Under the pieces are notes generated by a model, which was given only the letters and a program-made list of their open reading frames with translations, did no database searches and was not told the origin of the DNA. Of a stretch of DNA of 64,000 nt, positions 45,573-57,200 are shown piece by piece; position 1 is the stretch's first letter; each line of letters begins with the position of its first letter. The DNA comes from Acestrorhynchus altus. Its lineage: Eukaryota > Chordata > Actinopteri > Characiformes > Acestrorhynchidae. The position numbers and the translations under genes are program-made. The DNA is taken from positions 25,871,886 through 25,935,885 of the forward strand of contig CM067508.1 of assembly GCA_034509495.1 (NCBI GenBank), written 5' to 3'.

Positions 45573-47502
45573 AATAGTGTTGTGTGAAGGGTTGGTAAGG
45601 GTGGAGGCACAGGCTTGCTTGTTTCTCAAGGATTGCGATCAACTCCACTCACTCTTTCACATCCTGACGTTTCTTCTTATGAATTCCATGCTGTTGCAGT
45701 ATGTTTTCCCAGCAAATTCCATATCATTGTTCTCCATCAACCTCCTGGTGCACTGGGCAATTTCATTGATGAATTGGACACTCTCCTGAGTAGTCTCTCT
45801 GTTGAGACTTCACTTATTCTCATTGGAGATTTCAACCTTCCATCTGAGAAACTGCAGTCATCGTGTCTCCTCCAACTCCAGTTTTCATTTGACCACACCC
45901 TTAACCCGTCTGGCCCAACACACAGGGCAGCCAACACATTGGACCTAATTTTCAGCAAACCTGACCCCAGCCTTGGATCTGACAGTTAATCCTCTTGATT
46001 TTTCTGCCGATCACTTCTTGTCCTTCACACTTCTCCTCTTCTCTTACCTCCACTTCAACCATCTTTCTATATTTTGATTCATTCTCCTCCCTTCCACTAG
46101 AAACTGCTATAAGCACTTTCCTTTCATCCATCTCCTCTTCAGTCAGCCTTCTCTGTCCTCTCTCTCCAAGGCCTGTGAGAACCTTCAGACCTACCCTGTG
46201 GCTGACCGGTTCTGCACAACAACCGAAGAAAGTTGAGACTGGCTGAAAAAAGGTGGAGAAAATTGCAACAGGACTCAGACCTCTATGCTTACCAGGCCCT
46301 TCTTTCTCAATTGTCAGTGAAAGTAACTGTTGCGAAATCATCCTTTCACAAGGAGAGTCTGGAAGCATCGGTGTCTGATCCACACAAGCTTTTCTCCGTC
46401 TTCTCTTCTCTCCTAAACCCCCTACTCCCCTCAACCCAGAAGATTTTGTCACCTTCTTTGAAGAGAAGATTGACAAGATCTGCAGATCCTTTCTACCTAC
46501 CTGTACTCCTCCCACCAGACACACTTCTCCTCCTCCTACATCTCTGTCTTGTTTATCTCCACTATTCAAAGATGACATCCTTCATCTTCTCACATCTAAC
46601 ACTCCAACCTCCTGTCCTCTAGACCCTATCCCTTCTACACTATTGGAGACAACTGCTACAGACCTTCTTCCTTTCATTACATTAATCAATCAACAATTTC
46701 AAAAGTGTCGTCAGGTCATGTTCCATCTACCTTCAAGCCTGCCAGAGTGGTCCTGATCTTGAAGAAACCCATTCTATACAGAATGAACATAAGCAACTGT
46801 AGACCAGTATCTCTTCTTTCTTTTCTCTCAAAAGTCCATGAAAGCTCGGTTTATAATCAGCTATCTTGCTTTCTCACCCAGAACAATCTACAGAACCCCC
46901 AAATCAGGTTTCAAACCAGCACACGCAACAGAAACTGCTGTCACTGAAAAACTCAATGTTAGAACCACTGGTCCTCACCCAGATCTTGCCATAACTCCTT
47001 TGCTGTGTTCCCATCACTGGCTTCCTTTTGCTGCCTGCTTCAGATTCAAAACTTTGATGCTGGCCTGCAAAGCCAAAATGGACCAGCCCTTCTGTACATG
47101 ATAGCAATGGCCAAAACTGGATCTGTACCAGGAGCCCTTCGAAAACACCAAGTACAGCTCCGCTTGACCCACCATCCCTCAAAATCCAAGGAAGACCAGC
47201 ATCTAGACTGTTTTCTGTCCTGGCACAAAATGGTGGAAGGAACTTCCCCTGGGGGTCCGAACAGCTGAGTCATTCACTTTCTTCAAACGCAGACTGAAGA
47301 CCCATCTCTTTCAAAAACATTTAACCTCATTAAAGGTTTATAATTATAATGAATGTTTTGTTCTTGGCAGCATCTAAGCTCGAGGAATCTCTGGAGCATC
47401 GCCTCTTCTAACTAGCTAAATATATCTTCTGAATGAACAGCAAAACACTTTGGTAAGTCACTCTGGATAAGTGCATCTGCCAAATGCCTTAAATGTAAAT
47501 GG
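45573..47502 (+). mobile_element. L2-clade LINE, degenerate, inserted in a Tc1 copy
   Basis: An EEP endonuclease segment (45615-45989) has IGDFNLPSEK and a THRAANTLDLIFSKPD motif. Reverse transcriptase pieces follow at 46233-46622 and 46705-46947 with FKPARVVLILKK, NCRPVSLLSFLSKV and a TRNRNCC remnant of the usual THSTETAL-like site. The sequence then jumps to the C-terminal HHWLPFAACFRFKTLMLA block, so the central RT (including the FADD region) is deleted. The 3' end has cactctggataagtgcatct and gccaaatgccttaaatgtaa, typical of fish L2. Many frameshifts. Confidence 0.85.
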
Positions 47503-48062
47503 TGTGCATGGCAGGGTTGTAAGGAGAAAGCCGCTATTGTAGTTGCCCATCTGCAGAATGCTAAAGACACGAGGACAAACCACAATGCTACTGGAGGAGT
47601 GTTTTGGGGTCTGATGAAATCAATACATCTTTTCAGTTTAAAGGAGGAATGTCCTGTTTGGAGAAAATACTACATACCAGCATAAAAACCATTTGTGCAA
47701 CATGGTGGTGGGAGTTTCATTTTTTGGGCCTGTTTTGCTGCATCTGGGCCACAACATATTGTCATCATTGTTGGAACAACGAGCTCAGGATTATGATAGC
47801 AAATTCTAAAAGCAAAATGTCAGCTTACCTTTCCTTAAGCTGAACCTCATGAAAATATGTGTGATGCAAGACAGTGACCCTAAACACACAAGTTGTTTTA
47901 CCAGAGAATGGTCAAAGAAGAATTCAGTTAAATCCTGACCATAATCCAATACAAATGTTCTGGAAGGACCTGAATCAAGCCGTTCAGAAACTCAGATCCA
48001 CCAATATAAGAGCTGAAGGTGTTCGTACAGAGGAAACAAGAGTTGAATCAACTGAGGTGTGT
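47503..48062 (+). pseudogene. Tc1-like transposase pseudogene, 3' part
   Basis: It continues from 45572 after the L2 insertion: ggtgtgcatggcagggttgt, acatggtggtgggagtttca, gggcctgttttgctgcatct, and a gaaggacctgaatcaagc motif near the C-terminus. Frames are broken throughout. Confidence 0.75.
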
Positions 48063-48068
48063 TAGTGT

Positions 48069-48460
48069 GTGTTATGCTGGTGCACGTTTTCACTCACTGT
48101 CCGATCTATTAGACACGTCTACCAGGTTGGTTCACCTTTCAGATGTAAATTCAGAGACAGAAGAACATCTGCAGCTGCTCTGTTTGGGTCAGTCATCCTC
48201 ATCCTCATCCACAGGACGCTGTTGGCTAAATATATCGGGTTGGTGAACTATTCTCAATCCAACAGTGACACAGTTGAAACTCTCCATCAGCACTGCTGTG
48301 TCTGGTCCACTCATACCAGTGTAGCGCACACTAACACTCCCACCACTCCCACAACTCCCACCACTGCACCTAACACTGCAGAGCTGAGAATGACACACCA
48401 CCTACAATACCTGTTGATCAGGTCCCAACCATTGAGGATCAGGGGGAGAGGAGGCTAACA
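48069..48460 (+). repeat. Dispersed fish repeat
   Basis: It contains gtccgatctattagacacg, gtctggtccactcatacca, a (cactcccac)n-like cluster and ctgagaatgacacaccacct, then tgaggatcagggggagagga, an order I recognise from an abundant fish repeat. Class not assigned. Confidence 0.5.
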
Positions 48461-48490
48461 AAGTATGCATATAGATTTTTAGATCCACAC

Positions 48491-48611
<121 letters not shown>

Positions 48612-49139
48612 TATCGAACCCCATGGAAAGAGTCTAGCGTTCCTCATTCCTCTCATTTAGCACTTATTCAGCCAGTGTGCATCATTTTTTCATGTAATTC
48701 TGCAAAATGTAATAAAAGCCTCAGTGTTTAAGAAGGTAATAATATAGCATGAATAATGCATCATCATTTGAAGGCTGTTCTTTTTATGAAAATCACCATA
48801 CATTTTTGGGCAATCAGCAGTTTTTATGTTTCTGTACTTTCATGTTTCTGTAGGGCTAAACCGGAGGACAGGTCGACACCCTCAATTTACTGGCTTTCAC
48901 AACTCATTACAGAGGTTACAGGCCAGGTACAGCACATGGATTAACTGCAGTCTTGGATTTACTTGCTGTGGAGATATTGGCTCGTTGCACCACCATAAAC
49001 TAGTCACTTTTATTCTAGGTTTCGTCTTGATGTGGGAACCCTGGTTCATATCCTAAAGGACTTCATTTGGCATTTGATTTAATGGTACCACATAACATTA
49101 CTGAGTATTAAGTTGTTCTTGGATGTATAAATAGTAAAT

Positions 49140-49780
49140 GCACTGCCCAAAACAATTAAGGGAACAGTTACATCACATATCAGATCTCAAATTCATATTT
49201 AATATCATTACATCATCATCATAATCATATAAATTGTGTAATTTGTTGGAAAGAAAAAAAAAAAGTGTCTACACACACTGGCCACATGATGCCGGGCATT
49301 GTCCTGCACCAGGAGGAAGCCAGGGCCAACTGCAACAGCATAAGATGTGACCATGACTTTAAGGGTTTTATCTTGGTACCTAACAGCATTTGGTACCTAA
49401 CAAGCCCAACACTGACCCACCAAAGCAGTCATGCTGGATGATGTAGCAGGCAGAATAATGTTCACAATAGCATCTCCATGTGAAAAGAACGGGGCACTAC
49501 TGGTGGACCTGCCAATTCTGGTGTTCTCTGGCAAATGCAAAATGAGTTACATAGTGCTGGGCTGTGAGTAGAGGTCTCACTAAAGGTCACTGGGCCACTG
49601 GCCACCATCATGGAGTCTATTCATGACAGCTTGCTCAGAAACATGTACACCAGTAGCTGTGTTGGGGACAAATCAAACCTTCTTGCAACAGCACAAATGA
49701 ATGTGCAGTTGTGGTGGAGCTAGACTACCCGTCACCTGAATGAGATGCAGGTACCAAAGCATTGATACCAATGATGTTTT
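49140..49780. repeat. Probable degenerate dispersed repeat
   Basis: It starts cactgcccaaaacaattaag and includes ccgggcattgtcctgcacca, ctggtggacctgccaattct and aaaccttcttgcaacagca. I recognise these phrases from a widespread animal repeat but cannot name the class. Confidence 0.45.
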
Positions 49781-50454
49781 TTAGTGTGAAAAAGGCTCAA
49801 AAGACTATAGAAAGACTATTTACTTCACTTCTTTTTAATGGAGGCCTCCTGGAAACAAAGATAAGCTCCATTTTGATTGGTTAATTTAGACCCTTTTTGT
49901 TTATTCCCGCATCTGAATAGTGTTGCTCTCTTGTCTAGGTCCTCCTGGTGTTCATTCGGCTGTAATGTTAAGATAGCTGAAGAGACTGTAGAACATAGGG
50001 TTTGCTGGGGGCCCACAACAGTGTTTAAGGACCACCCTTTGTCAGCTCCATGTACGGAACTCTCGATTTGTACTGTTCTGCGTTCTAGGGCACCTTTAAC
50101 GACCGCTGTTGGTCCAATTAGTTTTATTAAGTCAATGCATCATCTTCCAGGAGACTTCCATCTGCTCTCAGCTTTTATGGAGATGCCGATTTCCTTTTCC
50201 AGTAGGATTCAGCACCTGTCTCCAATGCAACAATGTCTCATAAATCTTGTGGAATATTCTAAGTTGAGTGACTGTATTTCATGTATTTATGAACTAAGAT
50301 AAGGGATAGCAAGGCACACAGTGCAACAAATAGGTAAGTATAGTATAGTATATAGAGTATAGTAGTTACAATATTAACACTATAAAAAATAAATATACAT
50401 ATACAGATAAATGCACACAGGGAGATGGAAGACGTATTGCACTTTATGTAGTAT

Positions 50455-50620
50455 TGAAAAACTCTAATGGTGCGTGGAGTTAAGTGTGTGTGTGTGTCTA
50501 TGGTTTGCTGAGAGCAGTACTCCTGGGGTGGGAGTCATTCTCCTGCATGGATGCCAACTTGGCTAAAATCCTTCTGTCTCCCACCACCTGCACTGGGTTT
50601 AAGGGGCTTCCCAGCACAGA
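50455..50620. repeat. Probable LINE 3' fragment
   Basis: It contains ctggggtgggagtcattctc, aaaatccttctgtctccca and cacctgcactgggtttaagg, phrases common in fish LINE-derived 3' sequence. It is short and diverged. Confidence 0.35.
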
Positions 50621-51150
50621 ACAGACTATGCTGATGAAAAGTAAAACAACAAAGGCTTTAAAGATGTCAATTTACGTGCAATGAATATAAAGTATACAAA
50701 AATGAACCTTTTCATGACATTACAGTATCATTTTGCCCTGCATTAATACTGGGAAATCTATACTGTTAGTGGGAGTTCTGCTTGGCTGTTTAAATAAAGA
50801 CCAGAGATCAAATCCAGAGCTTGCCAAGTTTTTTCTGTGAACTAATGCTTGCAATGCTGAGTTCATTCTGTCCATATTAACCGGCCGCAGTAACAGTATA
50901 ACAATACAGCAAAGCTTCAGGATTATTCACTGCCAGTCAGGCCACAGAGATGTTTTGTGTAACGTGATTCACTGGCTCTGTTGCACCATGTCCACTAGCA
51001 GCTGCTGCCTTCCATTTTAGGCAGTGGTCTTAAACTGAACCTCGGCAGCTTGCATGGTGGACTAAATATCCGTTCTGACCAGCCGGATTATTTGTTATTA
51101 TTATTATTATTATTCTATTGTAGTGACTGACATTCTCCTTTGACATTACA

Positions 51151-51246
51151 ATGGACAGGGACTTGAATCTCAACAGGGCAGAAACCTTTTCCTTCATCAA
51201 TCCCTGGATCCGTTATTTTCTGTTCTTCTTCAGCTTCTTATTTTGG
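51151..51246 (+). CDS. tspan33: tspan33 first coding exon
   Basis: These 32 codons run from ATG, through the cytoplasmic N-terminus with its FSFINP motif, to the first half of TM1 (FLFFFSFLFW). The donor is gtaagt, a perfect consensus. An upstream in-frame TGA and a Kozak-like ACAATGG support the start. Confidence 0.9.
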
Positions 51247-54200
51247 GTAAGTGAAGCTATAACAGCTCCTGGCCCCCAACTACCAGTTCCAAATGTGTCT
51301 CTGAGCAACAAAATGTTTCCAAAGTGCAAGCTGACTACAAGCTCTGAAGCTCTATGGTGGATTTTCGTATGAATAAAACATTAGAGTGCAAATTAAGAGA
51401 TTTTCCTGTGTTCAAAATCATAGCCTTGCAGTAGCTGTTTCAATGTCCAATTGTTTTTTAATGTTTTAACATTTACAAATACTATTGATCAGAGTGGCTT
51501 CTTGCTCAGCTGCAAATTTACATACAATTGCACTGGCCTGTTTTTGCACACGAAAAGCCTTGCAACAGGAATAACAAAGACACTGCAAAACTGCAAAGGG
51601 ATTGCAACATAAGAACTCCAGATACACCCCATTATCGTGATTATCCATGCTCGCCATCTCCTGTTGGTGTGCATGAGTTGTGCAGACCTCTGCATATTTG
51701 CCACTACTGGACAACACCCCTCAAAATCGTCAACACTCTGTGATTGACACTCTGTAAAGCAGGCTGGCTTGTCTAAGTTTGACTGACCGGCCCAAAGCTG
51801 TGTGTGATCAGTGTTCATTTTGCGAGTGAGGGAGCAGAATGAGTGGCCATGTGCTGGGTTGAGGATATGACAGCGTGACACAGTGTAGAGGTCCAAACTT
51901 TGAGCCAGGCTGGCCTGCTACCGCCAAATCACCCTTGCTCTGTTTATTTACTGCAAGCTGCACCCCTAGACTTCTTGCTGCCACATAATCCATCAGTCCT
52001 TTGTTCCAGTTGCACCAGTTTACTGGGTTATTCAGATGCTTTCAGGACAGAGAGCGAATCAAATACTTCTATGCATTCATAAAAATTCAACTAAGTGGTA
52101 CTTGGCTTAGATTTATGAGTTTTTAAATCAATGCACTATATGTCCAAATGTTTGTGGACATCACTTCTAATTAATGCGTTCAGCTACTTTGCACTCAATG
52201 CTGACACAGCTGATGCAAATGCACACACAGCTTGTCTAGTCCCTGTGGAGAAGTGTTGCCAATAGGACAGGACTCTCTGGAGTAGATAAACATGGACCTA
52301 TTGACCCAGTGCCAGGCATTAGAGTAGAATAAACCCTCCACCAATGAGCTGTGGAGCAGAGGAACTGTTCTCTTGAATGATGGAGTGCTATCCAGGACTT
52401 CTGGTATGGGGTGGGGAGTTAGGGATGAGGTGGGCTAGTAATAATTCAACATCCTGACCTCACTAACACTAATCACTAAATTAAATCAATGCCATCCTCA
52501 CAGCAATGCTCCAAAATCTACTAGAAAGCCTTCCCTGTACAGCCGAGACAGTTACTCCTACAAAAGCAGGAAGCAACACTTTTAAAGACATGAAAGCCAG
52601 TAGCTCTGATATGGCGCTGCAAGGCTTATGCTCCATCACATGGAGAGATTGAGCTCCCCTTGGCAGACACTGCCACCGGAAAATCTGCAGTCTCAAGGCC
52701 TGGTTTTACAGTTTGTTTGCAACATCACTGCTCAAAATAGTTCTGAAGGCAGCACTGCCTCTAAGGCAGAACAAACACAATTGGTTCAGAGAATAACCAA
52801 TTAAAATCACAAGCAGGTGGAGCTTTTGAAAAATATTTTTTTGATCTCACCTAAGTCTGTCTTGAAAACTAGCTAGCTACAGGGGCTGGACAATGAAACT
52901 GAAACACCTGGTTTTAGACCACAATCATTTATTAGTATGGTGTACTATGGCCTCCTTTTGCAGCCAATACAGCGTCAATACGTCTTGGGAATGACATATG
53001 CGAGTCCTGCACAGTGGTCAGAGGGATTTTAAGCCATTCTTCTTGCAGGATAGTGGCCAGTTCACTATGTGATGCTGGTGGAGGAAAACGTTTCCTGACT
53101 CGCTCCTTGCTCACCCTGGATACCGTGGCTCTTGCTGGCACATCTGTGACCAAGACAGCAAGTCTTTGTGATGTATCAAGACGTGCACCACCAATTTGTC
53201 CTCTTTTGAACTCTGGTATGTCACCCATAATGTTGTGTGCATTACAATATTTAGAGCAACACTGTGTTCTTACCTGCTAATTGAACCTTCCCTCTCTGCT
53301 CTTACTGGTGCAATGAGCAATTAATGAAGATTGGCCACCTGGCTGCTCCAATTTAGCCATGAAACCTCCCACAATAAAATGACAGGTGTTTCAGTTTCAT
53401 TGTCCAACCCCTGTAGATTCTAAGGCAGGATTACACAGCTTCTATCCAGTCTTTTCTACAGCTTGCCACTAACAGAGCTGCCTTCAGAACCCCTTTGAAT
53501 AGTGATTTTGCACATTTGTGGGGTTACATAGCAACCATTCCCTATGCCTAGTCTAGAGGTGATGTGGACTGGGGTTAAAAGTCTCTTTTTTGATCCCCAG
53601 ATAAATATGATTAGTATGCAATAAACTTTCAAAAGTTCTCACTTGCAGAACTTTCAAAAATGGTTCTCTTTTACACAGAAACCTGTGAAGCACCATTATT
53701 TTTATACATTAAAGAAAGTAACAGCACTGCAAATGAATGGAGAATCACTCACAGCTGAGCCACCTGTCTCACTGACATTGACTTTGAAGATATCGCCACC
53801 TCCGTACTCTGACTGCCTGACACTGTGGATGACCATATGGCGTGAGAACACAGCATTCACTTGGATGTATATATACTACTATTGTTAGATTTCAACAAAA
53901 GTTTGCAAATGGAAAAGTTGTCACAGGACTGTGATCAATGTCAGCATAAACGCTTTGCTGGTCTGCTGCCTGTTATCTGCATGACTAATTCTAATTTGGA
54001 CAAAGAGCTGCACTTCATTACTGACATAAACCCAAGTGGTGGAGAGAAAATACAGCAGAATGATCTGCCTTTTCGTGCAAGAACGACCTTCAGAACTGAT
54101 CTCTTTGCAGCAGCCTAGCTCAAGCAGTTCACATGTAGCTTTGGAAAGAGCTGAGTGGGGTAGCAGGAGATCCCCTGATCATGGATGCTTTTGTCATCTT

Positions 54201-57200
54201 GGCACATAATGATGCTGTGAAAATATATGGGAGAAGAGATCTAAAGCTTCATCTATCTTCAAAGAAGATACCTTACAGCTTCTTGTCATGGCAGCAAACG
54301 ATTTTTTCCTGTAGAGTCTCCAGTGACATCATAATTGATCTCAAATCTAGGCCTTGCTTTGGGGAACCAGCCCTTAGGGGTAGAACGGCATGACTTTAAC
54401 ATGTACAGTGCTCAGTTGAGAACAACTTTTCACACTATTAACTCACACACCAGATGAATGATTTCCCCCAATGTTATTGTGTGATGAAGTCTCTAGAGAC
54501 AAACTGAAGATGCCCTAGCTTGTCCTCTGGTGAGTTTTGGAAATTCATGCAGTTCTTATCTTTATAGATGGAAAAGGCGTTCCTGTAAGAAACAGCCTAC
54601 TGGGTTCAGGGTTTATAAGGCTGGTTATGGTAAGAATCAAAAAGACAAAAACTGAAAGGGAATATTTTACTAGCAGAACTTCTCAGGATCTACTTGTAAA
54701 TTCCAGCTGGAGGTTGGGAAAGTTCTACAACCTTCTTCAGAACTTTAAGAATGCCATTAATGATGCCTACTACTCTTGTGAACTGCAGGTTAACATATAA
54801 TAATGGATGTTATTACTACTAACAACAGCTTAATCAGCTTTAGCTGCTCGACCAGTTTAGTTTAGTGTAGGGTATGTTTTTGATTCAGTTTGATGGTTTA
54901 GCTGGTCTACGAGCATGATCAACCTAACCAAGCTAGACAAATAGTATAACCAAGCTTGACCATACTGGTTGACCAGCATGATGCACAATACCAAGTTGGT
55001 TGATCAGCAAGACCGAATCAAATGCAACATACACTATGCTGCTCAAGCGTTGGTTAACCAGCCTGTGTACCAGCATACGGTATGTTTTTGACTTGCTCTT
55101 GACCGTCGAAGAGCTTATATCATCTGAAAGCAGTTCTGAGCAAAAGCTGGTCTTGAGCTGGATTTGTTCTGCAGATTACACATTAACATTTAAGATCTAT
55201 ATCTGTTTCTCTTTCAGGTTTTCTCGTTGCTTATAGTTGCTATAGGAGTATATGCTAAAGTCCAAAAAGCAACAGGTATGAACTTTTTTCTTTGTCTTCT
55301 CTTCAGTTTAGGGATCTATATTCATTTATCAAATGCTGGCACGATGCAATAAATATTTAATGCAAAATTACTTGGATGCCTAGGCTAAGCTGCAGATACA
55401 GCATGGTCAGTTGGGTTTATGGATTCTTCACAGACACAGTTCGAGACTCATTCCTCATTGATCCAGCCATCATTTTGATAGTGGTGGGGGTTGTGATGTT
55501 TTTTATCACCTTCTGTGGCTGCATTGGAGCACTGCGAGAAAACATTCGACTCCTGAAAACAGTGAGGATCTGCTCTAATTACCTTTGGAAAAAGTAGCTG
55601 CACCACTCCTGACCAGCTAATGCTTACTGCCCTCTTCCTTTCCAGTTTTCGTTTAGCCTCACCCTGGTCTTCCTCACCCAACTGGCCATAGCAATTCTGG
55701 GCTTCTTCTACTCCGACCAGGTAGACGTCATGCATATTCACATTCAGAATGAGATTTGTCACACCCCGTTACATAATCATTGTCCCATTGTTCTGAAAGG
55801 CAGTGCTTCCAGTGAGATATTCCCCATCCCAGATTTGACCATCATCTTATTCAAGCCAACATAGTATTATGTAAGGAAGTGATTCATCCCCCTGTTCTGT
55901 CTATTAGCAATATAAACAGTAAATGCTGTGGTCCCCAAAGTGAGCCCTGATGAACTCATGCTCTAAAAGATGTTGTTTACTATTTACACACTTGACATAA
56001 AAGTTGACAACCATAATTAAATGAATGAGGCGAGCTAGATGAGGATGTGACAGAATGTGAATCTTGGCTCTTGGTCCAGTTTTAAGATGAACGAACCAAA
56101 ATAAATACATCAAAATGACATGGAATGAAACTTTGTTGCATTGACTTCCATTGAGGGTTTACAAGTTCTTTCCTTCTATGAAGTCGTGATTTGTAGAAAA
56201 CAAGATTTTTGCATCACAGTGACGACATACATAGTCACGTCAGAGCCCGCTGGACAAGCACAGGAAGCCTACTGTCTCAGCACTACTCACGTCAAGCATC
56301 GTGTCCCCACAGTGTGCAGCCATTGGTGGTTTTCCACAGACTTTTACAGGCCTCATTCAGACACAAAGCTACTGTGAAGGAGAGAACATTAGGAAAAAAT
56401 AGATCTCACTTGGGGAAAGTGATTAATTACCACACAACAGCATATACAGCACAACCGTCATACTGCATTAGTCCTAGCTAGCCAATACAGTCCTTTCTGT
56501 AAAGGACCAACGTGTTCCCCAAAAGACATCTGCATATGCAGTACCCTGAACAGACGCAGACTAAGTTAAAGATGTGGAAAAATACATAAGGAGTCTGCTT
56601 GTCCTTTCAGACACGGGATGCTCTGGGGAGGTTTGTGAAGAAAGCCATTGTGCATTACCGTGATGACCTGGACCTTCAGAATCTCATGGATTACATTCAG
56701 AAAGAGGTAAGCAAGAGCTCCAGCATGATTCTATTTGGGTACTCTCAGTTAGCAATTAGGATGAAACAAATCACATATTGAACATCTGTCAGACCACTGT
56801 ACACGGGAAAGTATTGGCATAACTGCTCATTCGTTCATTCTTCCAAATGCAAGGATATTAGAAACAGTTAATCCTGCTTTTGTTGGAATAACTGTGTCTA
56901 GTGTCCAGGGAAGGCTTTCTACTAGACCATTGCTGTGAGGATTTTATAGCATTCAGTGTCGAGCATTAGTGAGGTCAGGATGTTGGATCGTCACCACCAT
57001 AACTCACTCCAAACTCCCCAGGTTATCCCAAAAGAACTGGATGGTATCATTTTTCCAGAGATAACGGTCGTACTGTTCCGCAACTCAGGCCTTGGGGGGC
57101 TTCGTATCCCAATAGCCCTCTCCATGCATTAGGCATTGGGCCAGTAGTTTCAAGTCTATCTGCTCCAGAGACACCTACTCCTTAATAATAGACAAGTTAG

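Larger units (their letters stand above)
52736..53504. mobile_element. Outer MITE arms flanking a Tc1 element
   Basis: cactgctcaaaatagttctg plus aaggcagcactg at 52736-52767 is the inverse of 53472-53504 (cagagctgccttcagaaccc plus ctttgaatagtg). The Tc1 element at 52880-53413 lies between the arms, so it probably inserted into an older inverted-repeat element. Confidence 0.6.
51247..55217 (+). other. First tspan33 intron
   Basis: It holds a Tc1-like MITE at 52134-52590, a nested pair at 52736-53504, and a ccagc-type repeat at 54840-55085. In 51247-52130 and 53505-54839 I see no gene; open frames there lack recognisable domains. Confidence 0.8.

Noticed and set aside
45952..46578. 208-codon open frame on -
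   Set aside because: Antisense of the L2 LINE coding region. The + strand carries the recognisable endonuclease and RT motifs.
49877..50302. 141-codon open frame on +
   Set aside because: No recognisable domain, no supporting splice or promoter context, and composition like the surrounding non-coding DNA.
55384..55561. Alternative earlier start of the tspan33 TM2 exon
   Set aside because: Acceptors ending at 55383, 55395, 55401 or 55410 shift the frame relative to the phase-1 donor at 55275. 55433 restores frame and the conserved spacing.
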